A stretch of 32,302 bases of DNA, taken from assembly GCA_030647005.1 (NCBI GenBank), contig JAUSKG010000014.1:1-32302 (forward strand). Direction: 5' to 3'. The notes below the pieces were generated by a model. The model searched no databases. It was not told the origin of the DNA and was given only the letters and a program-made list of their open reading frames with translations. This DNA is from a bacterium (GTDB lineage Bacteria > Patescibacteriota > Patescibacteriia > JACPHY01). Below, in pieces: positions 30,599 through 32,302 of this stretch. Numbering within the stretch: the stretch's first letter is position 1; every line of letters starts with the position of its first letter. A program made the translations under genes and the position numbers.

Positions 30599-30991
30599 AT
30601 GCGAAAGAGTTGGTTGATCGTGCTCATCGTGGCAGGAGTCGTATTCTTGGGGTGCAGCGTGGCAGGCCTCCTGAAGGGAGACAACACGCAGTACCTCATC
30701 GGCATGGCGGTGTCTTGCTCGGTGGGTGTCTATGCGTGGCTGTGCGTGCGGTACCCGAGACGCACCCTGCTCGGCAGTGTGCTGCGCATACCCCGCGCCG
30801 TGCGCATCGCGATGCTCGTGACCAAGTTCACGGCAGCGATGACGGCACTCCTCGGCTCGTTGTACTTTTTACTCCGCGCAACCCGGTGCGGCTGCGAGCA
30901 TCTCGACTACGGAGACGTCGCCGTTGCCCTGCTCTGTTTCGCGATTACGGCCGGCACCACCCTGTCACTCGCGGAGGGCGACCTCGACTAG
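30599..30991 (+). CDS. Small four-helix membrane protein, paralogue 2
   Basis: The product is 130 aa from ATG 30599, chosen because AAAGGACAGGAC lies directly upstream; the frame is open from GTG 30554. Four hydrophobic helices. FLGC, GDNTQYLIGM, SLYFLLRA and DYGDVAVALL align in order with FMGC, GNDAPYFVGM, SAFYFAVAA and AYGDTALAVL of the gene at 30058, so the two are diverged duplicates. An insertion (about 55-68) and two Cys in CGC are specific to this copy. Function unknown. Confidence 0.75.
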   Translation: MRKSWLIVLIVAGVVFLGCSVAGLLKGDNTQYLIGMAVSCSVGVYAWLCVRYPRRTLLGSVLRIPRAVRIAMLVTKFTAAMTALLGSLYFLLRATRCGCEHLDYGDVAVALLCFAITAGTTLSLAEGDLD

Positions 30992-31257
30992 CCGTGTCCG
31001 CGCATCGTTCTCCCGCCGATGGCGTGCAGTTCCTTGCCTACCACCTGCAGTCCTCTGCGTGTAGGCCATGCCATTTTCGAGCGATTTCGTATCGCTCCTC
31101 ACCTCGTGCTCCCACCTCCGGCTTCCGTCGGAGTCCCGGGAGCACGCTCCCCCAAACGCCATGATCTAAAGTCGTGCCGCTCGGGGGAGCAATCCCATTC
31201 ACAACCGTGGATACAAACGTGTTCACCACAACGAGAGAAAAAGAAAGGAGTACGCAC
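30992..31257. other. Hairpin-rich leader of the putative lipoprotein gene
   Basis: No gene is seen. GAGCGAT/ATCGCTC (about 31077-31095), GTGCTCCC/GGGAGCAC (about 31106-31145) enclosing CTCCG/CGGAG, and GCTCCCCC/GGGGGAGC (about 31147-31190) follow one another. The gene start is then preceded by AAAGGAG. The shared C/D motif is not present here. Confidence 0.5.
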
Positions 31258-32302
31258 ATGCGTACGATGATGCTGGTGTTGGTTGTGCTGGCGGTTTCTT
31301 GTGGTACGCCGGAGCGGATGAGCCCCGAAGCGGGCGACAAGGAAGCGCCGGAGCAGACGGATGATACGTCGAGCGCGACGCGCAGCGACGAGGTCTGCCT
31401 TCCCAAAGACGTGTTTGTGGATCTCGTGACGGACGACCCCGCGCTCGCGTGCGAGTCGAAGGTCGTCATCGTCGAGGTGCCGGAGGTCGTGGAAGTTCCC
31501 ACGCCCGCCGAGTGCCCGAACGTCACCGTCACGTGCGAGCCGGAGATCATCGAGGTACCCGAGGTCGTGGAAGTTCCCGCCGAGTGTCCGGAGCAGCCCA
31601 TCTGCGCGCCGGAGGCGGTGGAGACGCGACCGCCGACGTTCTCCATGTTCGATTCCCCGTTGGACGTGGATCCATCAACGAGGCCGAGCGATCAATTCCG
31701 GTTCCTGGACGTTCGGCTCCTCGGTGGCGATCGCAATGCGACGGTGAAAGCACTCACGTTCTACGTCGCACGCTACGGCGTATCCGAGGGCTACGACTAC
31801 GGCAACTGGGACACCGTGGCAGCGTGCGAGGTCTTCGACTGCTCGAGCTTCCGAATCTACTGGGTGCACGATGGCGGCTTCGAGCTCGTATCCGACGATC
31901 TCGATGCGTCGGGAACGATCGCGACGAAGCTCTCCACGCCCGCCGAGTGGAGCCACGAGCTGCCCGCGAACGCCGAAGATTACCTCAGCGTGTACGCCCG
32001 CGTGCATGGCGACGCGCCTTCCGGTCGCTACCACATCACGTTCAACACCTACAGCGTGGAGCAGGACGGCGTGCCGGTGACCATCGCGGGCCTCCCTGCG
32101 CACGGCCCGGAGTTCACCATCGGAACGGAGACGCCGGAAGCGTGCGTGCCGGAAGCGACGGAGGAACCGACGTGTACCGTCGAGGCAGCGACGCTCAGCG
32201 ATGTGTGCATTCGTGAGGTGACAGCGCGGCAACATCAAGCGTACTACGAGCAGCGTATTGGGTGCACGCACGAGGGTCCGTACGCCGGATACTGCGGGCG
32301 GA
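31258..32302 (+). CDS. Putative secreted lipoprotein, Cys-rich (3' end missing)
   Basis: Open from ATG 31258 to the window end (348 codons, no stop). AAAGGAG lies 8 nt upstream. A short signal peptide ends at LAVSC (Cys15), an acceptable but imperfect lipobox. Residues 20-70 are acidic and disordered. Two copies of an EVPEVVEVP..AEC repeat (about 78-112) follow, with Cys pairs. From about residue 130 a beta-rich domain (FRFLDVRLLGG, LTFYVARYGV, YHITFNTYSV) resembles an extracellular beta sandwich. Cys residues recur through the rest. It is probably exported and membrane-anchored; family unknown. Confidence 0.75.
   Translation, partial: MRTMMLVLVVLAVSCGTPERMSPEAGDKEAPEQTDDTSSATRSDEVCLPKDVFVDLVTDDPALACESKVVIVEVPEVVEVPTPAECPNVTVTCEPEIIEVPEVVEVPAECPEQPICAPEAVETRPPTFSMFDSPLDVDPSTRPSDQFRFLDVRLLGGDRNATVKALTFYVARYGVSEGYDYGNWDTVAACEVFDCSSFRIYWVHDGGFELVSDDLDASGTIATKLSTPAEWSHELPANAEDYLSVYARVHGDAPSGRYHITFNTYSVEQDGVPVTIAGLPAHGPEFTIGTETPEACVPEATEEPTCTVEAATLSDVCIREVTARQHQAYYEQRIGCTHEGPYAGYCGR

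Noticed and set aside
1-32302. CRISPR array
   Set aside because: No series of regularly spaced identical repeats with unique spacers was found on either strand.
1-32302. UGA recoding as in Gracilibacteria/Absconditabacteria
   Set aside because: TGA closes the UPRTase-like gene, rnpA and yidD at the family's expected ends, so the standard code applies.

Overview
The window is about 32.3 kb of GC-rich bacterial DNA around a chromosomal replication origin. UGA ends several clear genes (the uracil phosphoribosyltransferase-like gene, rnpA, yidD), so the code is standard table 11. Large secreted or membrane-anchored lamin-tail, subtilase and CAP-domain proteins, a proofreading-dead PolA, scattered single tRNA genes and many one-copy hypothetical genes suggest a Patescibacteria/CPR-type genome that does not recode UGA. 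That placement is an inference, not a proof.

Layout. 1-2000: tRNA-Ala(CGC), tRNA-Arg(CCT) and tRNA-Val(CAC), dispersed repeats, a small membrane protein and a zinc-ribbon-like protein. 2-7.2 kb: a uracil phosphoribosyltransferase-like protein with an N-terminal extension, a two-TM protein, a diacylglycerol-kinase-family lipid kinase, a membrane/coiled-coil gene split by an in-frame amber codon, and a small unknown protein. 7.3-17.6 kb: tRNA-Leu(UAG), a 1204-aa lamin-tail/PKD surface protein, tRNA-Gly(GCC), a 1632-aa subtilisin-like protease with Ig-like repeats, and a CAP-domain membrane protein. 17.7-25.4 kb: polA, a hypothetical gene, dnaN and dnaA (minus), then divergent rpmH-rnpA-yidD, with three groups of DnaA-box-like sites and an overlooked 33-aa membrane microprotein. 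25.4-27.5 kb: trxB between members of one hairpin repeat family, then a coiled-coil protein. 27.5-32.3 kb: an accessory segment. A very strong promoter opens onto about 390 nt without a credible reading frame but full of hairpins and two H-type pseudoknots, ending in a terminator. Beyond it lie small unknown genes separated by long hairpin-packed leaders, a tRNA-like element ending in CCA, two paralogous membrane proteins with a shared leader motif, and a putative lipoprotein cut by the window end.

Two start-signal styles are visible. One is a TTGACA-17-TATNNT promoter followed by a leader with a Shine-Dalgarno site (for example 2043+, 1741-, 7210-, 27395-). The other is an extended -10 (TGN-TACRAT) lying exactly 8 nt before the ATG with no Shine-Dalgarno site (lamin-tail gene, polA, trxB), which predicts leaderless mRNAs.

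The most unusual items are palindromic intergenic repeats that also sit in frame inside the lamin-tail gene, the structured RNA and ornate leaders of the 27.6-31.3 kb segment, the tRNA-like element, and the uniform leaderless promoters. All functions were read from motifs by eye; no database search was run.
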